A DNA stretch of 64,000 nucleotides from CAVUEG01 sp963740525. GTDB lineage: Bacteria > Actinomycetota > Actinomycetes > Propionibacteriales > Nocardioidaceae. The stretch spans positions 186,001 to 250,000 of the forward strand of contig CAVUEG010000001.1 in assembly GCA_963740525.1 (NCBI GenBank), in the 5' to 3' direction. Below the pieces are notes generated by a model. The model saw nothing but the letters and a program-made list of their open reading frames with translations, was not told where the DNA came from and searched no databases. The stretch's first letter is position 1. Every line of letters starts with the position of its first letter. The position numbers and the translations under genes were made by a program. Below are positions 48,433-57,830 of the stretch, in pieces.

Positions 48433-49175
48433 CTAGGTGCGGGCGAGCTCGTCGAGCAGGCGACCGGCGGCCAGGTTGCTGGGCGGGAGCCCTTCGATCC
48501 AGAGCTTGGCGTCGCCGTCGTCGAGACCGAGGTCCTCCATGTAGTCGCGCAGGTTGGCGACGTCACGGCCCAGGTTCGGGCCGCGTCGTACGAGCACCGC
48601 CACCCTCGTCGGCGACAGACCCCGATGGTCTCGCTGCCAGGGAAGACCGCCCTCACGGCCTCGCCGAGCTTGACCAGACGGAACGCCCGGGTGAAGCGGT
48701 GGTCCTTCGGTGTCGACAGTGACGGAAGGTCGACCATCACCAGGGCATGGCTGGTCGCCGCGGACCCGCCCAGCTGGGCGGCCCCCCGGTAGACCTCGGC
48801 CAGCCGGCTGCGCACGTGCGCCATGCTGGCCAAGCCGGTCAGCGGGTCTTCGCACGAGAGGTGGTGGAGGTACTCCAACGTCGCCTCGCTCCAGGCCAGG
48901 CCCAACGCCTCGGTGGCTGCGAAGTCGGGGTCACTCCCCGTGACCAGTGCAAACGTGCACCTGAGCCCGTCCAGTGCCTCACCCAGGGCGGCACCGTTCC
49001 GAGCCAGGTCGCGTCCCGCGACCGCGCATGCCACAGAGGCGTCCAGACCGGCGGCCAGATGTTCCCCCACTGCCTCGAAACCGGCGGGCAACTCGCCCCG
49101 CAGGCCCTCCGACAGCTCCATCACGGCAGCCGTGACTCCCGTGTCTCTCCTCGACCAAGGCGCGAAGATTGCCAC
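48433..49175 (-). pseudogene. Degenerate GGDEF-like protein, frameshifted as read
   Basis: About 247 residues. An N-terminal helical part (about 1-105) is followed by a segment typical of GGDEF domain starts, DPLTGLASMAHVRSRL, but the signature GG(D/E)EF is absent: the equivalent strand reads VAVLVRRGPNLGRD. It is unlikely to make c-di-GMP. The frame breaks at a run of four C (48620-48623); adding one base joins it to LSPTRVAVLV. It is divergent to the fused sigma factor gene, 185 bases away. Confidence 0.65.
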
Positions 49176-49360
49176 GTGAGCCCCTCTCCTTCTCCTCTGA
49201 AGGGCGACCCCTCCCCGTGTTGCCTGGATCGACCTTCATGGGTGAAACGGGCGAACCCACGGGTCATGACGCAGGTTTCCTGAACTTTTTTCGGCCGCGG
49301 TGGGCCGCACGCGGATAGACTCCCCACCGGGAGTGAACCCCCCGTCCGTCTGAGGTGTTG

Positions 49361-51110
49361 ATGACCGAACTGGTTGACGCTGTCGAGACCCCCGGGGATG
49401 CCGAGCTGATCTCGCGCGTCCGGGGTGGGGACGTCGCGGCCTACGGGGAGCTGTTCTCCCGCCACGTCGAGGCCGCCAACCGACTCTCCCGCCAGCTCAT
49501 GCGTGGTCCGGACATCGACGATCTGGTCTCCGAGGCGTTCGCCAAGGTTCTCGCCGTCCTGCAGGACGGCGGCGGTCCCGACGTCGCCTTCCGCGCCTAC
49601 CTGCTGACTGCTGTACGCCGCCTGCACGTGGACCGGATCCGGGCGACCTCGCGGGTGCAGAGCACGGACGACCTGTCGCCCTACGACGTAGGCACGCCGT
49701 TCCAGGACACCGCGGTGGCCGGGTTCGAGAGCGGGGCTGCCGCGAAGGCCTTCGCCTCGCTCCCCGAGCGCTGGCAGCTGGTGCTGTGGCACCTCGAGGT
49801 CGAGGGTCAGAAGCCGGCAGACATCGCGCCACTGCTGGGCATGAGCGCCAACTCGGTCTCGGCCCTCGCCTACCGGGCACGCGAAGGACTTCGTCAGGCG
49901 TTCCTCCAGAGCCACCTGGCCGACCTCGCCGGAGAGGACTGCCGCTGGACCCACGACCACCTCGGCGGATACGTCCGCAAGGGCCTTTCCCGCCGCGACA
50001 GCCAGAAGGTCGAGCAGCACCTCGACGAGTGCGCCCGGTGCACGGCCATGTACCTCGAGCTGACCGAGGTCAACTCGAACCTCGCCGGCCTGCTCGCGCC
50101 GCTGATCCTGGGCGGGGCCGCCGCCGGCTACCTCGGCTCCGTCGGAGGGGCGGGCGCCGGGGTCATCGGTGTTGCACTCGGTCGGGCGAAGGACTTCGTC
50201 CTCGCCAACGCCCAGACCGTCGCGGCGGCGGGGGTCGCCGCCGGGGTGGCGACGGCGGTGGGCGTGGCGGTGCTCGTCACCAACGGAGGCGACCAGGTCA
50301 ACTCTGCCGACGACTCCCAGCAACGAGTGGAAGGCACGGCAGACCCAGGCGCCTCGGCGGGAGGGGACGCGGAGCCCGGAACCGGGGGCAGAGGACGCTC
50401 GGGCGGCAACGGCGGAGACTCCCCCGGACCCACCGACCCCGGCCCCGGCGTACCGGCAGCGGTTCCCGTGGCTCTCTTCCCGGACCCGACCCCGCAGGAC
50501 CCCGCTCCGGACCAGTCCGAGAACTCGAACAACCCCGACAACCCGGGGGGCCGGTCCGGGAAACCCCGGTCCCGGCGGCAACCCCGGTCCCGGTGACAAC
50601 CCCGGTCCCGGCGGCGACCCCGGTCCCGGCGGCGACCCCGGGCCGGGTCCCGGCGGCGATCCCGACCCACCGCCGGTGGACCCGCCACCCCCGCCGGTGG
50701 ACCCGCCACCCCCGCCTGTGGACCCGCCACCTCCTCCGGTCGACCCGCCACCTCCGCCGGTCGACCCGAAGCCCAACGGCGACCCAGCGGTCTCCGTGAG
50801 CGAGCGCAACCAGAACGACAACTTCGCCTACGTGACCGTTTCGGTCACCGGCGTGTCGGCAACCGACCCCGGGACCGTCCGGATCGTCCTGTCGCCGAAC
50901 ATCTCCATGCAGCAGGTCGACCACAACTGCTCCGGGAGCGGTGGCGCGGTCTACCAGTGCGCGGCGACCGGACCGATGACCTACACCTTCCGGGTGACGC
51001 GGCCGGACGTGGGCGTCGGCACTGTGACGGCCACGGTGCTGGCCGACGACGACGTGGTGGACGCCGACCTCACGAACAACGTGGCCGTCGCCGTCGTCAA
51101 GGCGCCCTGA
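49361..51110 (+). CDS. ECF sigma factor fused to a zinc anti-sigma domain, membrane helices and a secreted C-terminal domain (frameshift)
   Basis: The first 412 codons read through: sigma region 2 (about 10-100), region 4 (about 125-185, ADIAPLLGMSANSVSALAYRAREGL), a ZAS-type zinc finger HLDECARC (about 222-229), a hydrophobic Gly/Ala stretch (about 243-275) and a second hydrophobic segment (about 287-307), then an acidic Gly/Pro/Asn linker. At a run of six G (50545-50550) the frame breaks; dropping one G joins it to NPGPGG repeats, five PPPVDPP units and a beta-rich domain with two Cys that ends at 51110. The product would be a sigma factor held at the membrane with an external sensor. Confidence 0.8.
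50559..50770 (+). repeat. Pro-rich tandem repeats in the sigma-fusion linker
   Basis: Short in-frame repeats coding for N/D-PGPGG (about six copies) and PPPVDPP (five copies, 21-base period). They form an extended, probably cell-wall-spanning linker. Copy number may vary among strains. Confidence 0.75.
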
Positions 51111-51141
51111 GGCGTCTCACCCAACGCCGTCGACAATCCCT

Positions 51142-51171
51142 TCGACAGGGAGCGGGGCGGCGGCCTAGGAT
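51142..51171 (+). promoter_or_regulatory. Candidate promoter of the aspS T-box leader
   Basis: TCGACA (51142-51147), 18-base spacer and TAGGAT (51166-51171) just ahead of the T-box leader. It fits a vegetative sigma-A promoter with transcription starting near 51178. Confidence 0.5.
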
Positions 51172-51177
51172 CGCGGC

Positions 51178-51402
51178 ACCGCAACGACGAAGACGAGTAG
51201 CCCCCGACCGGTGGAGCCCAGAGAACCGCCCCAGTGCCACTTCCTGGCCAGGCTGTGAGGGCGGGTCCACCCCGGAGTCGAAGACACTTCCGAGCGGAGC
51301 ACGAGAAGAGGCTGTGACGGCTCGTCACGGCGAAGGTGTGGTGGCACCGCGAACAACCCCGTCGCCCACGCCTCCTGGGGCTCCACCCAGGAGGTGAACA
51401 CC
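51178..51402 (+). promoter_or_regulatory. Translational T-box riboswitch, Asp specifier
   Basis: The leader shows the parts of a T-box. Stem I base CCGC/GCGG and GAAG/CTTC encloses an AGTA motif (51196-51199) and GAA followed by specifier GAC (51283-51285) and A. AGAGA (51220-51224) marks the AG bulge. GTGACG/CGTCAC (51314-51328) is a stem-III-like hairpin. The T-box GTGGCACCGCG (51341-51351) has UGGC, where C would pair the G discriminator of tRNA-Asp. Finally CCTCCTGGG/CCCAGGAGG (51371-51394) hides the AGGAGG ribosome binding site. Uncharged tRNA-Asp should stabilise the antisequestrator and open translation. Confidence 0.85.
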
Positions 51403-52722
51403 ATGTACGAGAGCACTCATCCACGACGCGGCCCGGTCAGGGTCCTCGCAAGCCAGCTCGCGTCCCGCGAGCCCGGAAGCAGCGTGACGGTCCAAGGCTG
51501 GCTCCAACGCCGGCGGATGCTGGCCACGGTGACGTTCGTCGTCGTCCGCGACCGCAGCGGGCTGGCCCAGGTCGTGGTCAAGGACCCGGAGACCGTGGGC
51601 CAGGTCGCCCAGCTCGGCGAGGAGACGGTCGTCTCGGTCACCGGCACGCTCGTCGCCAACCCCGCCGCACCACAGGGGTTCGAGATCGTAGACCCGGTGA
51701 TCGAGGCACTGGGCGACCGCTCGGCGACGCCCCCGGTCGAGCTGTGGCGACCCAGCCTTCAGGCCGGTCTGCCGACCCTCCTCGACCACGCCGGGGTCAC
51801 CCTGAGGCATCCGGTGCGGCAGGCCCGCTGGCAGCTCGCAGCAGCCAGCCTGCGGGGCTTCCGGGACACGCTCGACGGTCTCGACTTCACCGAGGTGCAC
51901 AGCCCCAAGCTGGTCGCCTCGGCCACCGAGAGCGGCGCGAACGTGTTCGAGCTCGACTACTTCGGGCAGCCCGCCTACCTCGCCCAGTCCCCGCAGTTCT
52001 ACAAGCAGGTCCTGGTCGGGGTGTTCGAGCGCGTCTACGAGGTCGGTCCGGTCTTCCGGGCCGAGCCGCACGACACCGTGCGCCACCTCGCGGAGTACGT
52101 GTCTCTCGACGTCGAGCTCGGGTTCGTGCGCGACCATCGCGACGTGGTGGCGGTCCTGCGGGACGTCGTGGCCGGGATGGTGGCCGCCATCCACGAGACC
52201 GCGGCTGACGAGGTCGCCCTCCTCGGTGCGCAGATCCCGGTGGTTCCCGAAGAGCTCCCGGTGCTGCACTTCCGCGAGGCGCTGGAGATCGCGGGTGCTC
52301 CGGCCGACGAGCCGGACCTGGCGCCGGCCCACGAGCGCGCGATCGGCGAGTGGGGGCTACGCGAGCACGGCAGTGACTTCGTCGTCGTCGAGGGCTACCC
52401 CACGGCCAGTCGAGCGTTCTACAGCCACCCGGACCCCGAGGAACCGCACTGGTCCCGCTCGTTCGACCTGATCTTCCGCGGCGTCGAGCTGGTGAGCGGG
52501 GCACAGCGGCTGCACCGGTACGACGACTACGTCGCGGCCCTGACGGCCCGCGGTCACGCGCTCGAGCCGTACGCGTCGTACCTCGAGACCTTCCGGTACG
52601 GCGTGCCCCCGCACGGCGGGTTCGCGATCGGCCTCGAGCGCTGGGTCTCACGACTCGCCGGGGTGGCCAACGTGCGGGAGGTCTCGCTGTTCCCGAGGGA
52701 CCTGCATCGACTGACGCCGTAG
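51403..52722 (+). CDS. aspS: Aspartyl-tRNA synthetase, archaeal type
   Basis: A 439-residue class IIb synthetase: OB-fold anticodon domain (about 15-105), then the catalytic core with FGQPAYLAQSPQFYKQ (motif around 186-202), VGPVFRAEPHDTVRHLAEY (motif 2) and GFAIGLERW (motif 3). It lacks the bacterial GAD insertion and is much shorter than bacterial AspRS (about 590). Such archaeal-type enzymes can also charge tRNA-Asn. ATG 51403 lies 8 bases after AGGAGG; the in-frame GTG at 51394 overlaps that site and is rejected. Confidence 0.92.
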   Translation: MYESTHPRRGPVRVLASQLASREPGSSVTVQGWLQRRRMLATVTFVVVRDRSGLAQVVVKDPETVGQVAQLGEETVVSVTGTLVANPAAPQGFEIVDPVIEALGDRSATPPVELWRPSLQAGLPTLLDHAGVTLRHPVRQARWQLAAASLRGFRDTLDGLDFTEVHSPKLVASATESGANVFELDYFGQPAYLAQSPQFYKQVLVGVFERVYEVGPVFRAEPHDTVRHLAEYVSLDVELGFVRDHRDVVAVLRDVVAGMVAAIHETAADEVALLGAQIPVVPEELPVLHFREALEIAGAPADEPDLAPAHERAIGEWGLREHGSDFVVVEGYPTASRAFYSHPDPEEPHWSRSFDLIFRGVELVSGAQRLHRYDDYVAALTARGHALEPYASYLETFRYGVPPHGGFAIGLERWVSRLAGVANVREVSLFPRDLHRLTP

Positions 52723-52766
52723 CGGCCGCCGTGAGTGACGGGCGGGCGATCGGGTATGAAGGTGGC

Positions 52767-53300
52767 ATGACCGTCACCAGACTGATTGCCCGTCCGTTGC
52801 TGGCCTCGACGTTCGTCGTTGGCGGCCTCAGCGCCCTGAAGAACTCCGATGCCATGGCAGCGAAGGCCAAGCCGGTCACCCAGCGGCTGACGCCGCTGGT
52901 CGACCGGGTGGCGCCCAGCCTGCCGATGCCCGAGGACCCGCAGACGCTGGTCCGGATCAACGCCGGAGTCCAGCTTCTGGCCGCCGCTGCCCTCGCCACC
53001 AACCACGCACCGCGGCTGTCGGCAACCGTGCTGGCCGCCAGCCTGGTGCCGACCACCGCCGCCGGTCACCGCTTCTGGGAGGAGTCCGACGCCGCCGTTC
53101 GGAAGCAGCAGCAGCTGCACTTCTTCAAGAACCTGTCCACGCTGGGAGGCCTCCTGCTCGCCAGCGTCGACACCGACGGCAGGCCGGGCCTCGCCTGGCG
53201 GGCCAGGCACGCTGCCGACGACGCTCGACGAGGTGTACGCCGCACCGCTCGCTCCGCACGACGTGAGGCGAAGCTGGCCGCCAAGTCCGTCAGCCGGTGA
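52767..53300 (+). CDS. DoxX family membrane protein
   Basis: A 177-residue protein with a DoxX-like four-helix core: RPLLASTFVVGGLSALKN at the N-terminus and FFKNLSTLGGLLL near residues 119-131, plus a basic Arg/Lys-rich C-terminal tail (about 145-177). DoxX proteins are membrane proteins linked to redox stress in mycobacteria. ATG 52767 with a GAAGGTGG ribosome binding site. Confidence 0.85.
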   Translation: MTVTRLIARPLLASTFVVGGLSALKNSDAMAAKAKPVTQRLTPLVDRVAPSLPMPEDPQTLVRINAGVQLLAAAALATNHAPRLSATVLAASLVPTTAAGHRFWEESDAAVRKQQQLHFFKNLSTLGGLLLASVDTDGRPGLAWRARHAADDARRGVRRTARSARREAKLAAKSVSR

Positions 53301-53332
53301 GAGCGGGCGCCCGACGCCGATAGGCTGAGCGG

Positions 53333-54616
53333 GTGACCGTGACGACCGCACATCTGGACCCGTGGCCCGCCCCTGAGGCCACGGGTCCGGTGCGTGCGGC
53401 GGTCTCCTTGCCGGGCTCGAAGTCCCTGACCAACCGGGCCCTGGTCCTGGCTGCGCTGTCCGACGGGCCGAGCACCGTGACCCGCGCGCTGCGCTCGCGC
53501 GACACGGAGCTGATGGCGGCGGCGTTGACCGCTCTCGGCTCGACGGTGGACAGCTCCGGCCCGGACTGGCTGGTCACCCCGGGCGCGTTCGACGGGCCGG
53601 CGGACATCCGCTGCGGACTTGCCGGCACCGTGATGCGCTTCGTCCCTCCCGTCGCCGCGTTGAGCACGGGCGTGGTCGCCTTCGACGGGGACCCCCATGC
53701 GCGGACCCGCCCGATGGGTGAGGTGCTGACTGCGCTGCGTGGCCTCGGCGTCGAGATCGACGACGAGGGGCGTGGAGCCCTCCCGTTCAGCGTGCGTGGC
53801 ACCGGCTCGGTCACGGGCGGCACCGTCGTCATCGACGCCTCGGCGTCGTCGCAGTTCATCTCGGCCCTGCTGCTCGCGGGGCCGGCGTACGAGCAGGGCG
53901 TCGACGTACGTCACGACGGCAAGCCTGTGCCCTCGCTCCCCCACATCGAGATGACCGTCGACCTCCTGCGTCGGCACGGCGTCGAGGTCGACGACACCGA
54001 CGCCGACCGTTGGCACGTTTTTCCCGGGACCGTCCGCGCCGTCGACCTGGAGATCGAGCCCGACCTGTCGAACGCCGGGCCCTTCGTGGCCCTCGCGGCG
54101 CTGTCCGGTGGAGAGATCATGGTGCGTGGCTGGCCGCGCCGCACCACCCAGGCCGGAGACGCGCTGCGCGAGATCCTCTCGTCCATGGGCGCCCTGGTGG
54201 AGCTGACGGACGAAGGCCTGCGCGTCGTCGGCACCGGCGGCCTGCACGGCGTCGACCTCGACCTGCACGACGTGGGCGAGCTCACCCCTGTTGTCGCCGC
54301 GCTCTGCGCGCTGGCCGACTCCCCGTCGCACCTTCGCGGAGTGGCCCACATCCGCGGGCACGAGACCGACCGTCTGACCGCATTGGCCAAGGAGCTCACG
54401 GACCTCGGCGGTGACGTCTCCGAGCGCCCAGACGGGCTCGACATCCGCCCCTCGCGGCTCCACGGCGGCGTCTTCCGGACGTACGCCGACCACCGGATGG
54501 CGCACGCCGGCGTGGTGCTCGGCGCCGCCGTGTCGGGCGTGCTGGTCGAGGACGTGGAGACCACGAGCAAGACCTTCCCCGGGTTCGCCGAAGTCTGGTC
54601 GGGTCTCTTCCGGTGA
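53333..54616 (+). CDS. aroA: 3-phosphoshikimate 1-carboxyvinyltransferase (EPSP synthase)
   Basis: A 427-residue EPSP synthase of the shikimate pathway: LPGSKSLTNRALVLAAL (PEP/shikimate site, about 24-40), GLAGTVMRFVPP (about 92-103), and the C-terminal DHRMAHAGVVLG. It uses PEP and shikimate-3-phosphate. GTG start. Its stop overlaps rsgA (GTGA). Confidence 0.97.
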   Translation: MTVTTAHLDPWPAPEATGPVRAAVSLPGSKSLTNRALVLAALSDGPSTVTRALRSRDTELMAAALTALGSTVDSSGPDWLVTPGAFDGPADIRCGLAGTVMRFVPPVAALSTGVVAFDGDPHARTRPMGEVLTALRGLGVEIDDEGRGALPFSVRGTGSVTGGTVVIDASASSQFISALLLAGPAYEQGVDVRHDGKPVPSLPHIEMTVDLLRRHGVEVDDTDADRWHVFPGTVRAVDLEIEPDLSNAGPFVALAALSGGEIMVRGWPRRTTQAGDALREILSSMGALVELTDEGLRVVGTGGLHGVDLDLHDVGELTPVVAALCALADSPSHLRGVAHIRGHETDRLTALAKELTDLGGDVSERPDGLDIRPSRLHGGVFRTYADHRMAHAGVVLGAAVSGVLVEDVETTSKTFPGFAEVWSGLFR

Positions 54617-55623
54617 CCGGCCGTTACGACGAGCACGACCCCGAGAGCTACGAGCGACCTCGACGCCGCACCCGCCCCCGCACCAAGGACCGGCCCTCCT
54701 ACGAGGGCGCGGAGATCGGCATCGTCGTCACCGTGGACCGCGGCCGGTACACCCTGATGGTGCCGGGCGTGGACGGGTTCGTCACCGCGATGAAGTCACG
54801 GCCACTGGGTCGCAAGGGCGTCGTCGTCGGCGACCGGGTCAAGGTGGTGGGCGACACCTCGGGCGCCGAGGGCAGCCTGGCCCGGATCGTGGAGGTCGAG
54901 GAGCGCAAGACCGTGCTGCGGCGGACCGCCGACGACGACGATCCCGTCGAGCGCGTCATCGTCTCCAACGCCGACCAGCTGGTCGTCGTCGCCGCGCTCG
55001 CGGACCCCGAGCCGCGTCCCCGGCTGATCGACCGGGCCCTCGTCGCGGCGTACGACGCCGGGATGGAGCCCCTGCTCTGCCTCACCAAGGGCGACCTCGC
55101 CGATCCCGAGACCCTGCTCTCGATCTACCGCCCGCTCGGCGTTCCGTACGTCGTCTGCACCCGCGGGGGCGACCTCGGCGCGGTCCGGGACCGGCTCGCC
55201 GGACGCACCAGCGTGCTGATCGGGCACAGCGGCGTCGGGAAGTCGACGCTGGTCAACGCCCTCGTCCCCGGCACCGACCGTGCGATCGGGCACGTCAACG
55301 CGGTGACCGGGCGCGGACGGCACACCTCCACCTCGGCCCTGATGCTGGAGCTTCCTGCCGCCAACGGCCGGCCCAGCGGCTGGATCGTCGACACTCCAGG
55401 CATCCGGTCGTTCGGCCTGGCCCACGTCGAGCCGGGACAGCTCATCGGCGCCTTCCCGGACCTGGAGGAGCTCACCGACGACTGCCCGCGCGGGTGCTCT
55501 CATGGCCGGGACGAGCCCGAGTGCGGGCTCGACGACGCCATCGTCCGTGGCGACACCGAGGCCGACCGGGTCGACTCCTTCAGGCGGCTGCTCGCCTCCC
55601 GCGACGGCTCCGATCCCGACTAG
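54613..55623 (+). CDS. rsgA: Ribosome small subunit-dependent GTPase A
   Basis: A 336-residue circularly permuted GTPase that assists late 30S maturation. An OB domain (about 35-95) precedes G4 TKGD, G1 GHSGVGKST (about 204-212) and G3 DTPG, and a zinc site formed by CPRGCSHGRDEPEC near the C-terminus (about 291-304). Coupled by four-base overlap to aroA, an adjacency conserved in mycobacteria. Confidence 0.96.
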   Translation: MTGRYDEHDPESYERPRRRTRPRTKDRPSYEGAEIGIVVTVDRGRYTLMVPGVDGFVTAMKSRPLGRKGVVVGDRVKVVGDTSGAEGSLARIVEVEERKTVLRRTADDDDPVERVIVSNADQLVVVAALADPEPRPRLIDRALVAAYDAGMEPLLCLTKGDLADPETLLSIYRPLGVPYVVCTRGGDLGAVRDRLAGRTSVLIGHSGVGKSTLVNALVPGTDRAIGHVNAVTGRGRHTSTSALMLELPAANGRPSGWIVDTPGIRSFGLAHVEPGQLIGAFPDLEELTDDCPRGCSHGRDEPECGLDDAIVRGDTEADRVDSFRRLLASRDGSDPD

Positions 55624-55649
55624 CCCCCCTCGCCCCAGCTGCCTGGCGG

Positions 55650-56123
55650 CTAACCACCCCAGACGGCGCGCGACCCGGCGTCACCGGTCAGCACCACCAG
55701 CGCCAGGACCACGAGTGCGACCAGCACCACTGCCACGACGAGCGGCCGCTCGAGCGACGGCCGCGGGCTCGAGCGCGCTCCGCGCCCGCTCGCCAGTGGA
55801 GTGACGCTGGCGAGGTAGCGAACCGCCACCAGCACCAGGACCGCGAACACCACCATGGCCCACAGCAGCAGCGTGCCCCGGGACTTGTGCGTCGCCACGA
55901 TCGGCTCGAGCTGACGATGGGCGTTCAGGTAGCTGTTGCCCGACAGGACCGCGGTCGCGACGGACCCCAGAGCCACCACGGCCAGAGCAGCCGTCGGCCA
56001 GCGGGTCAGCCACCGCCAACGAGGGACCAGCGCGAACGTCGCGGCCGAGACGGCTGCAAGCGGGGTGAAGACCACGGCGGCGTGGATGACGAGGAAGTGC
56101 AGAGGCAGCCCGGCTATCTCCAT
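55650..56123 (-). CDS. DUF2231 family membrane protein
   Basis: A 157-residue protein with four predicted helices; LPLHFLVIHAAVVFTPLA (about 6-23) is the typical DUF2231 start with a conserved Pro-His pair. Function unknown. Converges with rsgA and is divergent to hisN. Confidence 0.82.
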   Translation of the reverse strand: MEIAGLPLHFLVIHAAVVFTPLAAVSAATFALVPRWRWLTRWPTAALAVVALGSVATAVLSGNSYLNAHRQLEPIVATHKSRGTLLLWAMVVFAVLVLVAVRYLASVTPLASGRGARSSPRPSLERPLVVAVVLVALVVLALVVLTGDAGSRAVWGG

Positions 56124-56165
56124 GCCTCCAGCCTAAGCCTCGATGCGGGGCATACCCTGTCAGCC

Positions 56166-57077
56166 ATGCCCGCGTACTACACCGACGACCTCAGGCTGGC
56201 GCACGTCCTCGCGGACGACGCCGACTCGCTGACCGAGTCGCGTTTCAAGGCGCTCGACCTGCACGTGATGCAGAAGCCCGACCTGACGCCGGTCACCGAC
56301 GCGGACCGCTCGGTCGAGCAGGCCATCCGTCGCACGCTGTCGCGCGCCCGTCCTCGCGACGCGGTGGTCGGCGAGGAGGAGGGATCGACCGGGCACAGCC
56401 AGCGGCGGTGGATCATCGACCCGATCGACGGCACCAAGAACTTCGTGCGCGGCGTTCCCGTGTGGGCGACGCTGATCGGGCTGATGGTGGACGACGAGGT
56501 GGTGGCCGGCGTGGTCAGCGCCCCGCTGCTGAACCGTCGCTGGTGGGCCCACAAGGACGGTGGAGCCTGGACCGGCAAGTCGCTGATGAAGGCGACCGAG
56601 TGCCGGGTCTCCGACGTGTCGCGGCTCGAGGACGCGTCGCTGTCCTACGCCTCCCTGACCGGGTGGGAGGACCGCGACCGGCTCGACGACCTGCTCTCCC
56701 TCGCGCGTCGCTGCTGGCGCACCCGTGCGTACGGCGACTTCTGGTCCTACATGATGGTCGCCGAGGGATCGGTCGACATCGCGGTCGAGCCGGACCTCGA
56801 GCTCTACGACATGGCCGCCCTCGACGTGATCGTCCGCGAGGCCGGCGGCACGTTCACCTCCCTGGACGGAAAGCCCGGTCCCACCGGAGGCAACGCGCTG
56901 GCGACCAACGGCCCGCTGCACGACCAGGTGCTGTCGTTGCTGGGCACTCTTCCCGACGACGAGGACGACCCGGACTACCGCCCCAGGCGGCCGGGCTCCG
57001 TCCACGATCTCAGCGCGCGTCGACGACCGGCTCCAGAGGCGGGTCGGGGGCTCGACGCCGATCCCGACGCCGACTGA
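56166..57077 (+). CDS. hisN: Inositol-monophosphatase-type histidinol-phosphatase
   Basis: A 303-residue Mg2+-dependent phosphatase: VGEEEG (about 63-68), DPIDGTKNFVRG (about 81-92) and DLELYDMAALDVIVREAGG (about 217-235) hold the metal ligands. Position near aroA-rsgA and full-length similarity point to histidinol-phosphate phosphatase. The C-terminal 35 residues are a non-conserved charged tail that overlaps the converging membrane gene by 68 bases. Confidence 0.88.
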   Translation: MPAYYTDDLRLAHVLADDADSLTESRFKALDLHVMQKPDLTPVTDADRSVEQAIRRTLSRARPRDAVVGEEEGSTGHSQRRWIIDPIDGTKNFVRGVPVWATLIGLMVDDEVVAGVVSAPLLNRRWWAHKDGGAWTGKSLMKATECRVSDVSRLEDASLSYASLTGWEDRDRLDDLLSLARRCWRTRAYGDFWSYMMVAEGSVDIAVEPDLELYDMAALDVIVREAGGTFTSLDGKPGPTGGNALATNGPLHDQVLSLLGTLPDDEDDPDYRPRRPGSVHDLSARRRPAPEAGRGLDADPDAD

Positions 57078-57777
57078 GCCTCCGCAGGAGGGCGGGAGCG
57101 GCCAGGAGCGCGACCAGGTCGAACCAGCCGTACCCACCGGCGGCCCCGCTCGGCGGGTTGCCGATCGGCACCCCCAGGATCGGGTCGGTGGACTGCCACG
57201 CCCACGTGCCCAGGCCCGTGCCGAGCAGCTCCAGCCAGGTCACCACGACGCCGGCCCCGACGTACACGGGGACCGACGGGCCCCACCGCACGAACGCCAC
57301 CAGACAGCCGAACCAGAAGGCGCCGAGCACATCCGGTCGCGCGGCCAGGAAGAGGCCGTAGCCCGCCCACGCGCCGAGCCCCGCGAGCACCACCGTGACC
57401 GCGGCCCGGGGTCGCCGCTGGACGAGCATCGAGTGACCCAGCGCGAAGGCCGAGAGGTAGACGAGCCCGTGTCCGGGCGGGACGTAGGCCGGCACGTTGT
57501 CGAACCGGTAGAGGTAGACCTCGAGCGTCGGGCTGAAGATGTACTCCACCACGGTCGCGAAGCAGACCACGACCATCGCCTGAACCCGCACCACCGGGTC
57601 GAACCACCGCATCGAGGACAGCAGCACCAGCCACGTCGCCAGCCCGAGCCCACGTTGCAGCCAGATCCCGCCGCCTCCCGAGGCCCGGTCGGCCCACAGG
57701 ACGAACGACAACCACCCCATCATCACCAGGGCGGCCGGCAGGCCTCGCTGCTCACCACGTGTCACAGCCCTATCCAA
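57010..57777 (-). CDS. Polytopic membrane protein of unknown function
   Basis: A 255-residue protein with about seven hydrophobic segments and a basic C-terminus. EYIFSPTLEVYLYRFDNVPAYVPPGHGL (about 77-104) is the most distinctive stretch; short motifs such as PPGHG and WLELLG may be conserved. No family is recognised. It converges on and overlaps hisN. Confidence 0.7.
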   Translation of the reverse strand: MDRAVTRGEQRGLPAALVMMGWLSFVLWADRASGGGGIWLQRGLGLATWLVLLSSMRWFDPVVRVQAMVVVCFATVVEYIFSPTLEVYLYRFDNVPAYVPPGHGLVYLSAFALGHSMLVQRRPRAAVTVVLAGLGAWAGYGLFLAARPDVLGAFWFGCLVAFVRWGPSVPVYVGAGVVVTWLELLGTGLGTWAWQSTDPILGVPIGNPPSGAAGGYGWFDLVALLAAPALLRRLSRRRDRRRAPDPPLEPVVDAR

Positions 57778-57830
57778 GCACCGCCCCGAGTCACTAGCGT
57801 TGGGCTACTTGCCCGCGAAGGAGGTCGACG

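Noticed and set aside
51394..51402. GTG at 51394 as aspS start
   Set aside because: It overlaps the ribosome binding site; ATG at 51403 has ideal spacing.
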